Below, one piece after another: positions 1 to 7,784 of a stretch of 64,000 bases of DNA (the stretch's first letter is position 1; every line of letters starts with the position of its first letter). Location of the stretch: assembly GCF_041008525.1 (NCBI RefSeq), contig NZ_JBFLUG010000015.1, positions 27,937 through 91,936 of the forward strand. The letters are read 5' to 3'. The notes beneath the pieces are model-generated. The model searched no databases and had not been told where the DNA came from. It saw nothing but the letters and a program-made list of their open reading frames with translations. A program made the position numbers and the translations under genes. This stretch comes from Parafrankia sp041008525. Its GTDB lineage: Bacteria > Actinomycetota > Actinomycetes > Frankiales > Frankiaceae.

Positions 1-887
1 GTGTCGAGCTCCGCCAGCCGGTCCAGTACCCGCGGGTCGTCGACGGGACGCCCGCCGCCGGGCCCCGGCGTGCGGCAGGTCTCCACCAGCCACCGGAAGC
101 CCGCGTTGCCCAGCCGCTCGGCCAGTTCCAGCATGGTCATCCCACGTTCGGCGCTCAGCGTCGACTGGGCCACCTGCCAGCCCTGGTCGACCGGGCCGAC
201 CAGGTTCTCGGCCGGGATCACCACGCCGTTGAGGAAGATCTCGCAGAAGTGCGACTCGCCCGCCGCGTTACGCACCGGCCGGACGTCGATGCCGGGCGAG
301 CGCATGTCCATCAGGAAGTAGGAGATCCCCCGCCGCTTGGGCACGGCCGGGTCGGTCCGGGCGAGCAGGAGGCACCAGTCGGCGTGCGCGGCCCCGCTGG
401 CCCACAGCTTCTGCCCGTCGACGACGAACCCGTCGCCCTCGCGGCGCGCGGTGGTGCGCAGGCTGGCCAGGTCGGAGCCGGCCTCGGGCTCGGAGAAGCC
501 CTGCACCCAGATCTCGCCGTCGAGGATCGCGGGCAGGTGCCGGCGCCGCTGCTCGTCCGTCCCCGCCGCGAGCAGCGTCGACGCCGCGTGGTGGATCGAG
601 ACGAAGCCGAGGACGAGCCGGGGCGCGTCGTGCGCCGCCAGCTCCTGGTACAGCACCACCTGCTGGGCGACCGGCATCCCGCCGCCCCACTCGGCGGGCC
701 AGTGCGGGACGGCGAAACCCGCCGTGCGCAGCCGCTGGAACCACTCCTGCTGGAAGCGGACGAACTCGTCGTCGGACGCGCCGGCCTGCGTGCGCCGCCA
801 GTCGGACGGCACCTCGGCACGGCACCAGCGCCGCACCTCGGCCCGGAACTCCGCCAGGTCCGCGGTGGAAATCGCGGGGGTCGTCAC
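1..887 (-). CDS. acyl-CoA dehydrogenase, N-terminal part (runs off the left edge)
   Basis: A flavin-dependent acyl-CoA dehydrogenase that would introduce a trans-2 double bond into an acyl-CoA thioester. The frame is open from a GTG at 887 to the window edge (about 295 codons), so the C-terminal flavin/catalytic helical domain is missing here. The FAD-binding loop motif FSEPEAGSDLASLRTTA and the mid-domain motif GQKLWASGAAHADW are visible. The GTG start overlaps the stop of the upstream dehydrogenase by four bases (GTGA), so translation is probably coupled. Two further dehydrogenase genes lie directly upstream, which suggests a heteromeric enzyme or a short acyl/steroid side-chain route. The substrate cannot be read from the sequence. 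Confidence 0.88.
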   Translation of the reverse strand, partial: MTTPAISTADLAEFRAEVRRWCRAEVPSDWRRTQAGASDDEFVRFQQEWFQRLRTAGFAVPHWPAEWGGGMPVAQQVVLYQELAAHDAPRLVLGFVSIHHAASTLLAAGTDEQRRRHLPAILDGEIWVQGFSEPEAGSDLASLRTTARREGDGFVVDGQKLWASGAAHADWCLLLARTDPAVPKRRGISYFLMDMRSPGIDVRPVRNAAGESHFCEIFLNGVVIPAENLVGPVDQGWQVAQSTLSAERGMTMLELAERLGNAGFRWLVETCRTPGPGGGRPVDDPRVLDRLAELD

Positions 888-1939
888 AGCGGCTGCACCT
901 CCAGGTCCGGCTCGCGGCGCGGGGCGAACGGCCCGGCCAGACCCGCCCGGCCGATCCGGCGGGTGAGCTCATCGCGGGTGGCAGACAGACCCAGCGGCAG
1001 GCGCCGGGCCGGCTGGCTGTACCGCGAGATCCACGACAGCGTGGTCTCGTCGCAGAAGCCCATCGCGCCGTGGAGCTGATGCGCGACCCGGAACACCTGG
1101 TCAGCGGCTTCGAGGATGGCGAGGCGCAGCGCGAGCGCGTCGTCGACGGCCTCGCCGCGCCCGGTGGCGACGGCCCACAGGGCGTACTTCGCCAGCTCCT
1201 CGACGCCGAGCCGTTCGACCTCGGCGTCGGTCAGCTGGAACTGCACTCCCTGGAACCGCGCGAGGGGCTGGCCGAACTGCTCGCGCGCGAGGACATGGGC
1301 GCGGGTCAGATCGATCGCCCGGTCGAGCATGCCGAGCAGGGTCCAGCACGGCAGCACCAGGCCGAGCGCCAGGTCGGCGAGCCCGTCGCCGTCGCGGGAC
1401 GCCTGGCTCGGGACGAGCGCCGGATCGTCGACCAGCCCGGTGACGAAGGCGCCGTAGCGGGGGGTCGTCGCCGGCGGCGCGGCGGTGGCGATGCCGCGGC
1501 CCCCGTCGAAGGTCACCGTCGACCACCGCCGCCCGAGACCGGCGACGGGCGCCGCCGGCCCGTACCCGACGAGGCCCGCATCGCCCGCGCCGAGGCCGTC
1601 GCCCGTGCCGCCCGCGCCGCCGGGCCCGGTGCCCGCGATGACGACGAGACCGTCGGTGGAGCTGTCGGCGGGGCGGGCGAGCCGTTCGGCGACCGGGTAG
1701 GGCAGCGCCCACCAGCCCGCGACCCGGCACAGCGCGGCCACCGCCTCGAGTTCGTCGGCGCCCCCACGCGGGTCGAGATCCCAGGCACCGAGCTCGGCCA
1801 GGACCGGCTCCACGAGGTCGGCCCGCCGGGCCGGCTCGCGCTCCGCGTCCTGGACGATCTGGTCGCCACCGGCCGCCTCGAAGGCGCGCAGGGCCGTCCG
1901 CCCGTACTCGACGGCCTCCTCGCTCAGCTCGGTGTTCAC
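884..1939 (-). CDS. short acyl-CoA dehydrogenase family protein
   Basis: A 351-aa acyl-CoA dehydrogenase-fold protein, shorter than the usual ~380 aa. The C-terminal signatures are clear: REQFGQPLARFQGVQFQL and the helix HQLHGAMGFCDETTLSWISR. The N-terminal part is poorly conserved and I do not see the canonical FAD-loop motif present in both neighbours. Actinobacteria often encode such degenerate subunits beside a full one, forming alpha2beta2 enzymes (FadE28/FadE29-like); pairing with the 1-887 or 1936-3078 product is my inference. The GTG start at 1939 overlaps the preceding stop (GTGA), and the stop overlaps the next start in the same way, so all three genes form one tight operon. Confidence 0.85.
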   Translation of the reverse strand: MNTELSEEAVEYGRTALRAFEAAGGDQIVQDAEREPARRADLVEPVLAELGAWDLDPRGGADELEAVAALCRVAGWWALPYPVAERLARPADSSTDGLVVIAGTGPGGAGGTGDGLGAGDAGLVGYGPAAPVAGLGRRWSTVTFDGGRGIATAAPPATTPRYGAFVTGLVDDPALVPSQASRDGDGLADLALGLVLPCWTLLGMLDRAIDLTRAHVLAREQFGQPLARFQGVQFQLTDAEVERLGVEELAKYALWAVATGRGEAVDDALALRLAILEAADQVFRVAHQLHGAMGFCDETTLSWISRYSQPARRLPLGLSATRDELTRRIGRAGLAGPFAPRREPDLEVQPL

Positions 1940-3078
1940 CTCGCCGCCAACAGCGAGCGCGACATGAGGATCCGCTGCATCTCGACGCTGCCCGAGGCCA
2001 CGGTGGCGGACACCGAGTAACGCCGGTGGTCCTCCACGGCACGGCGGAACCGCCGGCCTTCCTCCCCGGGCAGCGACGCGCCGGCGACGATGTCCATGAG
2101 CACCTCCGCGCTCTCCTGGTCCAGTCGGGTCACCGCGATCCGGTAGGCCGCGGAGTCGTCCGGTCTGATCCGTCCGCCGGCCTGCAGGGAGACCACGCGG
2201 TAGGCGAGCAGGCGGGCCCGCCGGGCGTGGACGAGCATCCGGGCCCAGCGGCTGCGCAGCTCCTCCGGCAGCACGTCCCATTCGGCGCCCAGCGCGGCCG
2301 GCGCGGCCTGGAGCAGTCGCTCGACCCGGGCGTAGCGGGCGATGCCCACCCGCTCGAAGGCGAGAACCTCCTGGACGATCGCCCAGCCCTCGCCGACGGT
2401 GCCGAGGACGTCCGCCTCGGTCACCCGCAGCTCGTCGAAGAAGACCTCGTTGAGGTGGTGCGGCCCGAGCATGCTGGGGATCGGGCGGACCTCGATCGCC
2501 GGGTCGGACATCGGCACCAGGAACACCGTCAGCCCCTGCTGCCGGCGCTTCTCCCGGGAGGTGCGGGCCAGCAGGAAGCACCACTGCGCCATGGTCGCGT
2601 AGGACGTCCAGACCTTCTGGCCGCTGACCCGCCAGCCGCCGGACTCCTCGTCCGGATGGGCGGTGGTACGCAGCGAGGCGAGGTCGGAGCCGGATTCCGG
2701 CTCGCTGAAGCCCTGGCACCAGATCACCTCACCCCGGGCTATCGGCGGCAGGTGGCGCTGCTGCTGCTCGGCCGTGCCGTGCCGCATGATCGCCGGGCCG
2801 ACCCAGTTGACGCCCATGTACTGGGCGCCCCGTGGCTCGTGGTGGGCCCACATCTCCTCGCGGACGACCGTCTGTTCCCACAGCGTCGCACCGCGGCCGC
2901 CGAACTCGGTGGGCCAGGCCATGCACAGCAGGCCCAGCTCGGCGAGGGTCCGGGAGAAGCTCTGGGCGACCTCGAGGTCGGCCGGATCGTCGGTGAACGC
3001 GCCGAGGAAGTCCGGCGGCACGTGCTTGTGGACCAGCTCGCGTAGGTCGCGCCGGAGTGTCTCCACTCCCTCGCCCAT
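1936..3078 (-). CDS. acyl-CoA dehydrogenase
   Basis: A 380-aa acyl-CoA dehydrogenase, first gene of the three-gene dehydrogenase operon. Visible motifs are FSEPESGSDLASLRTTA (flavin loop), SGQKVWTSYATMAQW, and a C-terminal region ending SGSVEMQRILMSRSL, in the place of the usual G-GT-E-hR signature. I place the start at ATG 3078 because GGAG sits six bases upstream; ATG 3090 in the same frame is an alternative without a ribosome site. The gene is divergent from a FadR-type regulator across ~85 bp that holds an AT-rich inverted repeat, so acyl-CoA-responsive control is likely (inference). Confidence 0.9.
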   Translation of the reverse strand: MGEGVETLRRDLRELVHKHVPPDFLGAFTDDPADLEVAQSFSRTLAELGLLCMAWPTEFGGRGATLWEQTVVREEMWAHHEPRGAQYMGVNWVGPAIMRHGTAEQQQRHLPPIARGEVIWCQGFSEPESGSDLASLRTTAHPDEESGGWRVSGQKVWTSYATMAQWCFLLARTSREKRRQQGLTVFLVPMSDPAIEVRPIPSMLGPHHLNEVFFDELRVTEADVLGTVGEGWAIVQEVLAFERVGIARYARVERLLQAAPAALGAEWDVLPEELRSRWARMLVHARRARLLAYRVVSLQAGGRIRPDDSAAYRIAVTRLDQESAEVLMDIVAGASLPGEEGRRFRRAVEDHRRYSVSATVASGSVEMQRILMSRSLLAAR

Positions 3079-3130
3079 GTCGTACTCCATGGACGGCAGA
3101 CAGTAGCCGGAAACGCTTCGACCTTCAATA

Positions 3131-3144
3131 CTTATAAAGATAAG
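3131..3144. promoter_or_regulatory. candidate operator, inverted repeat CTTAT-N4-ATAAG
   Basis: A perfect 5-bp inverted repeat (CTTAT aaag ATAAG) lies in a strikingly AT-rich patch between the divergent dehydrogenase operon and the GntR-family gene, 18 bp before the regulator's GTG start. Position, symmetry and composition suit an autoregulatory operator for the FadR-type protein. No binding data are available. Confidence 0.4.
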
Positions 3145-3162
3145 AAGGGGTATGCTCACAGA

Positions 3163-3984
3163 GTGCCCAAGGTGCCGACCCGCCAGGGACGAGTCTCGCA
3201 GGTCCGCATCGCCGAGACCGTCGCGTCGACGCTGCGCGGGCGCATCCTCTCCGGTGACCGTTCCGACGAGTACCAGCTGCCGACCCAGGACCAGCTCGTC
3301 CAGGAGTTCGGCGTGAGCTACCCGTCCATCCGTGAGGCCATCCGGATCCTCGAGACCGAGGGCCTCGTCACCGTGCGGCGCGGCAAGGTCGGCGGCGCCG
3401 AGGTCCACCGGCCCGACGAGTCGTCCGCCGCGTACCACCTCGGGCTCGCGTTGCAGGCCGGGCGGGTCACCCTCGGCGATCTCGCGGTCGGCCTGCAGAC
3501 CTTCGAACCGCAGTGCGCCGCCCAGTGCGCCCTCGCCCCCGACCGGCAGGAGCGCATCGTCCCGGCGCTGCGGGCGAACATCGATGCCACCGCCCGGCTG
3601 GTCGGCACCGGGGGCCCCTTCACCCACGCCGCCCGCGAGTTCCACGAGCTCGTCGTCGCGCTGACTCCCAACGCGACGATCCGCCACATCGTCGGCAGCC
3701 TGGTCGCGCTGTGGTCCGCGCAGGAACGGGCCTGGGCCGACACGGCCGCGAGCCGGGGCGAGTACCCCGACCAGGTCGAGGCCGAGCAGGTCGTGCGGAC
3801 CCACCGCCGCATCCTCACCGAGATCGCCGCCGGGCGCGCCGCCGCCGCCGAGCGGGTCGCCCGCGCCCATCTCGCCGCCTCGCAGGCGTATCTCCTGGAC
3901 CTGTTCGACGACAGCGTGGTCACCATCACCCACGCGCGGACGGGCCACACGGGCGCCATCCCCAACCCGCTGTGGCGGGTCTGA
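3163..3984 (+). CDS. FadR-subfamily GntR transcriptional regulator
   Basis: A 273-aa DNA-binding regulator. Residues ~13-80 form a GntR winged helix (QLPTQDQLVQEFGVSYPSIR, then the wing RRGKVGGAEV). Residues ~105-250 are an all-helical FCD ligand domain with conserved His/Asp-type positions (FHELVVAL, HRRILTEIAAG). FCD regulators bind acyl-CoAs or small carboxylates and are released from DNA by ligand. It is divergent from three acyl-CoA dehydrogenase genes, which it probably represses. The start is GTG, with AAGGGG 12 bases upstream. Confidence 0.9.
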   Translation: MPKVPTRQGRVSQVRIAETVASTLRGRILSGDRSDEYQLPTQDQLVQEFGVSYPSIREAIRILETEGLVTVRRGKVGGAEVHRPDESSAAYHLGLALQAGRVTLGDLAVGLQTFEPQCAAQCALAPDRQERIVPALRANIDATARLVGTGGPFTHAAREFHELVVALTPNATIRHIVGSLVALWSAQERAWADTAASRGEYPDQVEAEQVVRTHRRILTEIAAGRAAAAERVARAHLAASQAYLLDLFDDSVVTITHARTGHTGAIPNPLWRV

Positions 3985-4031
3985 GCCCGCCGCCAGGCGG
4001 CCGGGGGCCCGCGACACCAGGGAGGTTCCAC

Positions 4032-4364
4032 GTGCCGAAGGGCATCCTTGTCGTGCAGACACGTCCGGTCTCGCCCGAGCGGGAGGACGAGTACAACCGG
4101 TGGTACTCCGAGGAGCACATGCCCGACATCCGGGCGATTCCGGGAATCGTCTCCGCCCGCCGGTACCGGATCCGCGACGCCGGGCAGATCACGGCCAGGC
4201 CCTCGGCCCGGGAGTACCTGGCCGTCTATGAGATCGAGGCCGACGACCTCGAGGTGCCCCTGGCGGAGATGGCCGCCCGGTCGGCCGACGGGAGAGTGCG
4301 GGAGAGCGACTCCGTCCAGACCGACCCGCCGCCGGCACTGGCCTTCTACGAACTGATCGACTGA
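4032..4364 (+). CDS. small dimeric alpha/beta-barrel (EthD/Dabb-like) protein
   Basis: A 110-aa protein beginning at GTG 4032 with GGAGG six bases upstream. The pattern REDEYNRWYSEEHMPDI followed by IPGIVSARRYRI is typical of EthD/Dabb-type ferredoxin-like folds that act as small dimeric oxygenase, cyclase or accessory proteins. It follows the GntR-family gene by 47 bp on the same strand and may share its transcript. Function is unknown; a role with the neighbouring acyl-CoA catabolic enzymes is a guess from position. Confidence 0.72.
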   Translation: MPKGILVVQTRPVSPEREDEYNRWYSEEHMPDIRAIPGIVSARRYRIRDAGQITARPSAREYLAVYEIEADDLEVPLAEMAARSADGRVRESDSVQTDPPPALAFYELID

Positions 4365-4600
4365 GGCCGGAGGCGGCGGATCGCCGTGCGCGACCCGCCG
4401 CCGCGACTCGCCGCCGCGGGCCGGCCCGTCGGCATCCCACAGTGGTCAATCCTGACCCCGCCCGCGGCCCCACCCCCGGTAACAGTCCTGGCCAGCGGCC
4501 CAAGAGTGGGCGGAAGGCCGGGTGTCCCCCCGGGCGTCCCCGTAAGGAGGTTGGAAAGATGGGCCGGTGACCACCGGCGGGTGCTCGATAGGGGACATAC

Positions 4601-6058
4601 GTGCAGCGGCACGAAGCAGGTAGCACGGCGGTGGCAGGAAGCAGCACGGACGAGGCGGATGCGCCCCGGGCCCACGACAGCGCGGCCGATGCCACGGCTC
4701 CCGGCGCCCCGGCCTCGGGCACGGAGGGGCCGGCGGCAACGTTGCCGCTGCCGGTGCCTGCCATGGAGTCCGACGACGCCCCGCCAGAGGCGGACGCGGT
4801 CAGCACCATCGGCGGGGCGGTAACAGGGACGGGCGACGAGCCGGCGCCCGTCGGCGGGCCGCGGGCCGGCGCGGAGGCCGGCGCGGGCTCCGGGAACGGC
4901 AGACGAAAGGGACGCCGGCGCGGGACCCACCGCGGCGCGACCAAGCCGACCCGGCCGCGCCGACGCCGCCGCCGGTCCATCATCGGCGCGGCGGCCGCCG
5001 GGATGGTCGTCGTCCTCGGGGTGCTCGGCCTGGTCGCCCTGGCCAGCGACGACGGCCGGCCGCAGGCACCGAAGCCGTCGACGGCGGGCCCGCGCCCGGA
5101 CACCGGGCCGGTGCCGGACCCGGCCGGGCAGCCCGCCGCGCCCGAGCCGACCCCGCCGGGCCCGGCGGCACCGGGCGTCCGGTGGCCGACGGGAACGAAC
5201 GCGAACCCGCCGCTGGACATCCGGGCGTGGGAGGCGTGGACGGGGCGGCCGACCGACGTCGCAACGGTCTTCACCGTCCGGAACAACTGGCAGCACATCG
5301 CCTACTCCGACTGGCCCTTCGCGGACTACCGGCCGGAGGTGTACGCAGGCCAGCTCTCCGTCGCCCAGCCGCTGTTCCCGCAGTCAGGCGACGAGCGCAC
5401 CTGCGCCCGCGGCCACTACGACCAGCACTGGGCCGCGTTCGGGCAGACCCTGACCCGCAACGGGCGGCCCGACGCGATCGTGCGCCTCGGCTGGGAGTAC
5501 AACGGCAACTGGTTCTGGTGGTACCCCCGCGACACCGCGACCTGGAGGACCTGCTTCCAGCACGCGGCGACCGCGATCCGCTCGACGGCCCCCGGCGTTC
5601 GCATCGAGTTCAACGTGAGCGCGCACCGGGACCGGATGCCCAACGGCGACGACGTGTGGGCCGCCTACCCCGGCGACGAGTTCGTCGACATCGTGAGCAG
5701 CGACACCTACGACTCGTACCCTCCGTCGCTGACGCCGGAGCTCTTCGAGCAGCAGTGCATCGTCCCGTCGGGCACGTGCACGGTGGCGGCGTTCGCGCGG
5801 GCGCACGGCAAGCAGTTCGCGGTGCCCGAATGGGGCCTGGTCCGGGCGGACCGGCACGGCGGCGGCGACAACCCGCTCTACATCGAGAAGATGCACGACC
5901 TGTTCGAACGCAACCGCGACATCCTCGCCTACGAGGCCTACTTCAACGCGGCCGAGGCGACGAACGTCCGATCCTCGCTCATCAACCCGCCCCTGCACCC
6001 CAACGCGGCGCAGCGCTACCTCGAACTGTTCGGCGCCACCGCCACCAACCGCGCTTGA
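4601..6058 (+). CDS. membrane-anchored GH26-like beta-mannanase/glycosidase
   Basis: A 485-aa protein with a long cytosolic Ala/Gly/Pro-rich and Arg-rich N-terminus, one membrane helix at about residues 127-148, a Pro-rich extracytoplasmic linker (~150-200) and a catalytic domain to the end. LGWEYNGNWFWWYP (Glu299) matches the GH26 acid/base region, and FAVPEWGL (Glu410) matches the nucleophile strand; assignment to GH26 or a sister family is by motif only. It would act on a beta-mannan or related polymer outside the membrane. It starts at GTG 4601 and ends facing the nif operon at a strong hairpin. The unusually long basic cytosolic tail is odd for a glycosidase. Confidence 0.75.
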   Translation: MQRHEAGSTAVAGSSTDEADAPRAHDSAADATAPGAPASGTEGPAATLPLPVPAMESDDAPPEADAVSTIGGAVTGTGDEPAPVGGPRAGAEAGAGSGNGRRKGRRRGTHRGATKPTRPRRRRRRSIIGAAAAGMVVVLGVLGLVALASDDGRPQAPKPSTAGPRPDTGPVPDPAGQPAAPEPTPPGPAAPGVRWPTGTNANPPLDIRAWEAWTGRPTDVATVFTVRNNWQHIAYSDWPFADYRPEVYAGQLSVAQPLFPQSGDERTCARGHYDQHWAAFGQTLTRNGRPDAIVRLGWEYNGNWFWWYPRDTATWRTCFQHAATAIRSTAPGVRIEFNVSAHRDRMPNGDDVWAAYPGDEFVDIVSSDTYDSYPPSLTPELFEQQCIVPSGTCTVAAFARAHGKQFAVPEWGLVRADRHGGGDNPLYIEKMHDLFERNRDILAYEAYFNAAEATNVRSSLINPPLHPNAAQRYLELFGATATNRA

Positions 6059-6108
6059 CCGTTGGACGCAGTTTCCGTAACAGCCGGTCCCGTCGACGAA
6101 TCAGGCCG

Positions 6109-6168
6109 GCCACCGGCTGATCATCGGTGTTCCACGTAACTCGCGCGTGGCAACGATCAGCCGGTGGC
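6109..6168. terminator. bidirectional hairpin between glycosidase and nif operon ends
   Basis: A 14-bp perfect inverted repeat (arms 6109-6122 and 6155-6168) encloses a second, smaller hairpin (6132-6136 with 6146-6150). It sits between two convergent stops (6058 and 6226), where a shared terminator is expected. It has no T-run, as usual in high-GC actinobacteria. Confidence 0.7.
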
Positions 6169-6225
6169 GCTTTCGGCCCCGGAGAGCCACCCAACTCGGC
6201 CGTCAGAACGGCTTGAGCGAGGTAC

Positions 6226-6564
6226 TCAGGAGGCCTCGTACTCCGCGACGAACGGGGTGTCGACGCCGACCTTGCCGACGGTCTTCGCGCCGCCGGGGTC
6301 GCCGAGCGGCTCGTCGCGGCCCGGCAGCACCTTCGAGAAGAACTCCTTCTCGCTCTTCACGAAGGGCCGCTCGGCCTTGGGAACCTCGAGGTCGAGCATG
6401 ATGGCGCCGATCGGGCAGGCCGAGGCGCAGGCGCCGCACTCGGTGCACTCGTTGGGGTTGATGTAGAGCTTCCGGCCGCCTTCGTAGATGGCGTCGACCG
6501 GGCACTCGTCGAGGCAACCGGTGTCTTTGACGTCAATGCAGGGTGACGTGACGACGTAGGGCAT
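6226..6564 (-). CDS. fdxA: 7Fe (3Fe-4S/4Fe-4S) ferredoxin
   Basis: A 112-aa electron carrier. Cys9, Cys17 and Cys50 fit a [3Fe-4S] cluster, and Cys21 with CTECGACASACP (Cys40, 43, 46) fits a [4Fe-4S] cluster, as in actinobacterial FdxA and Azotobacter FdI. The free cysteine found after the first motif in many homologues is replaced (CPVDAIYEG). It is the last gene of the nif operon, 188 bp after korB, and is the likely acceptor from the KorAB oxidoreductase and donor to NifH (inference from position). The ~55-aa C-terminal tail is characteristic of the family. Confidence 0.92.
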   Translation of the reverse strand: MPYVVTSPCIDVKDTGCLDECPVDAIYEGGRKLYINPNECTECGACASACPIGAIMLDLEVPKAERPFVKSEKEFFSKVLPGRDEPLGDPGGAKTVGKVGVDTPFVAEYEAS

Positions 6565-6682
6565 CGGAGTTCTTCTTCCCGTCTAAGGTCCGGGTCCACG
6601 CTGCGGGCCCGGGAGGATCTCGTTTGCCTGCGGTTCGTGCAATGCCCTGGCCGGGGTCGACAGCCCTGGCCTGACCGCTGGC

Positions 6683-6718
6683 CGCTCCGGCCGGCGCGAC
6701 GGTGCACCGGCCGGAACG
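6683..6718 (-). other. stem-loop between korB and the ferredoxin gene
   Basis: In the 188-bp korB-fdx gap a 12-bp stem with one mismatch (6683-6694 with 6707-6718) encloses a 12-base loop. It could be an intercistronic processing or stability element, or a partial terminator that sets ferredoxin expression apart from the operon. Confidence 0.45.
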
Positions 6719-6752
6719 CTGGTCAGCCTGGTCAGCCTTGCGCGGGTCCGGG

Positions 6753-7784
6753 TCAGGCCCGGGCCGGCACCGTCCAGGAGTCGTTGCCGGAGAGCAGTTC
6801 CTGCAGGTCGCCGCGCCCACCCGCGCGGGCCGTGGCCAGGGTGTTCTGCCACTGCTTGTCGAAGCTCGGGCGCTCCACCGCGCGGTACACCCCGATCGGC
6901 GCGAGGTCGGGGTCGACGTCGGCGAGCCGGGCCAGCGCGTAGCCGTAGGTCGGGCTGGTCGAGCGCGGGTTGTGCACCACGACGCCCTTCTCCGTCGAGC
7001 GGCCGAACTTCAGGTCGCCGGTCTCGGCGTCGCGCAGCACCGCCCACTGGCTGTCGGCGCCGAACAGGATCGGCGCGCCCGCCTCCAGGCGGATCGGGCC
7101 GTCGGCCGCCGAGGGCACCGACGAGTCGGCCGCCGCGGCCTTCTCCCCGGCGCTGAAGGTCGGGCAGTTCTGCCGGATCTCCACCAGCGCGGAGCCGTCG
7201 TGGGCGGCGGCGGCGGCGAGGATCTCCATCATGTGCTTGCGGTCGGTGTCGACGGTGCGGGCGACGAAGCCCGCCTCGGCACCGAGCGCCAGCGCCAGCG
7301 GGTTGAACGAGTGGTCGAGCGAGCCGAACGGGCTGGACGGGGTGACCGTGCCGGGCTTGGTCGCCGGCGAGAACTGGCCCTTGGTCAGGCCGTAGATCTG
7401 GTTGTTGAACAGCAGGATCTTGAGGTTCACGTTGCGGCGCAGCGCGTGGATCAGGTGGTTGCCACCGATCGACAGCGCGTCACCGTCACCGGTCACCACC
7501 CAGACCGACAGGTCGGGGCGGTTGATCGAAACGCCGGTCGCGATGGACGGCGCCCGGCCGTGGATGGAGTGCATGCCGTAGGTGTCCAGGTAGTACGGCA
7601 GCCGGGAGGAGCAGCCGATACCGGAGATCACCACGAAGTTCTCGCGCGGGATGCCGAGGGTCGGCATCAGGTTGCGCATGTTGTTGAGGATCGCGTGGTC
7701 ACCGCAGCCGGGGCACCAGCGTGCCTCACCGGCGGAGAAGTCCTTGGCGGTGAGCTGCTTGCCAGTCGCGTCGGGGCTGGTCAC
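6753..7784 (-). CDS. korB: 2-oxoacid:ferredoxin oxidoreductase beta subunit
   Basis: A 343-aa thiamine-diphosphate subunit of a 2-oxoacid:ferredoxin oxidoreductase, which decarboxylates 2-oxoglutarate or pyruvate to acyl-CoA and reduces ferredoxin. TGDGDALSIGGNH with the downstream LLFNNQIYGLTKGQ is the TPP/Mg motif. Cys24 and Cys27 (WCPGCG), Cys58 (GIGCSSR) and Cys207 (NCPTF) can ligate the [4Fe-4S] cluster. It overlaps korA by four bases (ATGA). Being inside the nif operon and before a ferredoxin gene, it probably generates low-potential electrons for nitrogenase. Substrate choice between 2-oxoglutarate and pyruvate is not decided by sequence. Confidence 0.93.
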   Translation of the reverse strand: MTSPDATGKQLTAKDFSAGEARWCPGCGDHAILNNMRNLMPTLGIPRENFVVISGIGCSSRLPYYLDTYGMHSIHGRAPSIATGVSINRPDLSVWVVTGDGDALSIGGNHLIHALRRNVNLKILLFNNQIYGLTKGQFSPATKPGTVTPSSPFGSLDHSFNPLALALGAEAGFVARTVDTDRKHMMEILAAAAAHDGSALVEIRQNCPTFSAGEKAAAADSSVPSAADGPIRLEAGAPILFGADSQWAVLRDAETGDLKFGRSTEKGVVVHNPRSTSPTYGYALARLADVDPDLAPIGVYRAVERPSFDKQWQNTLATARAGGRGDLQELLSGNDSWTVPARA

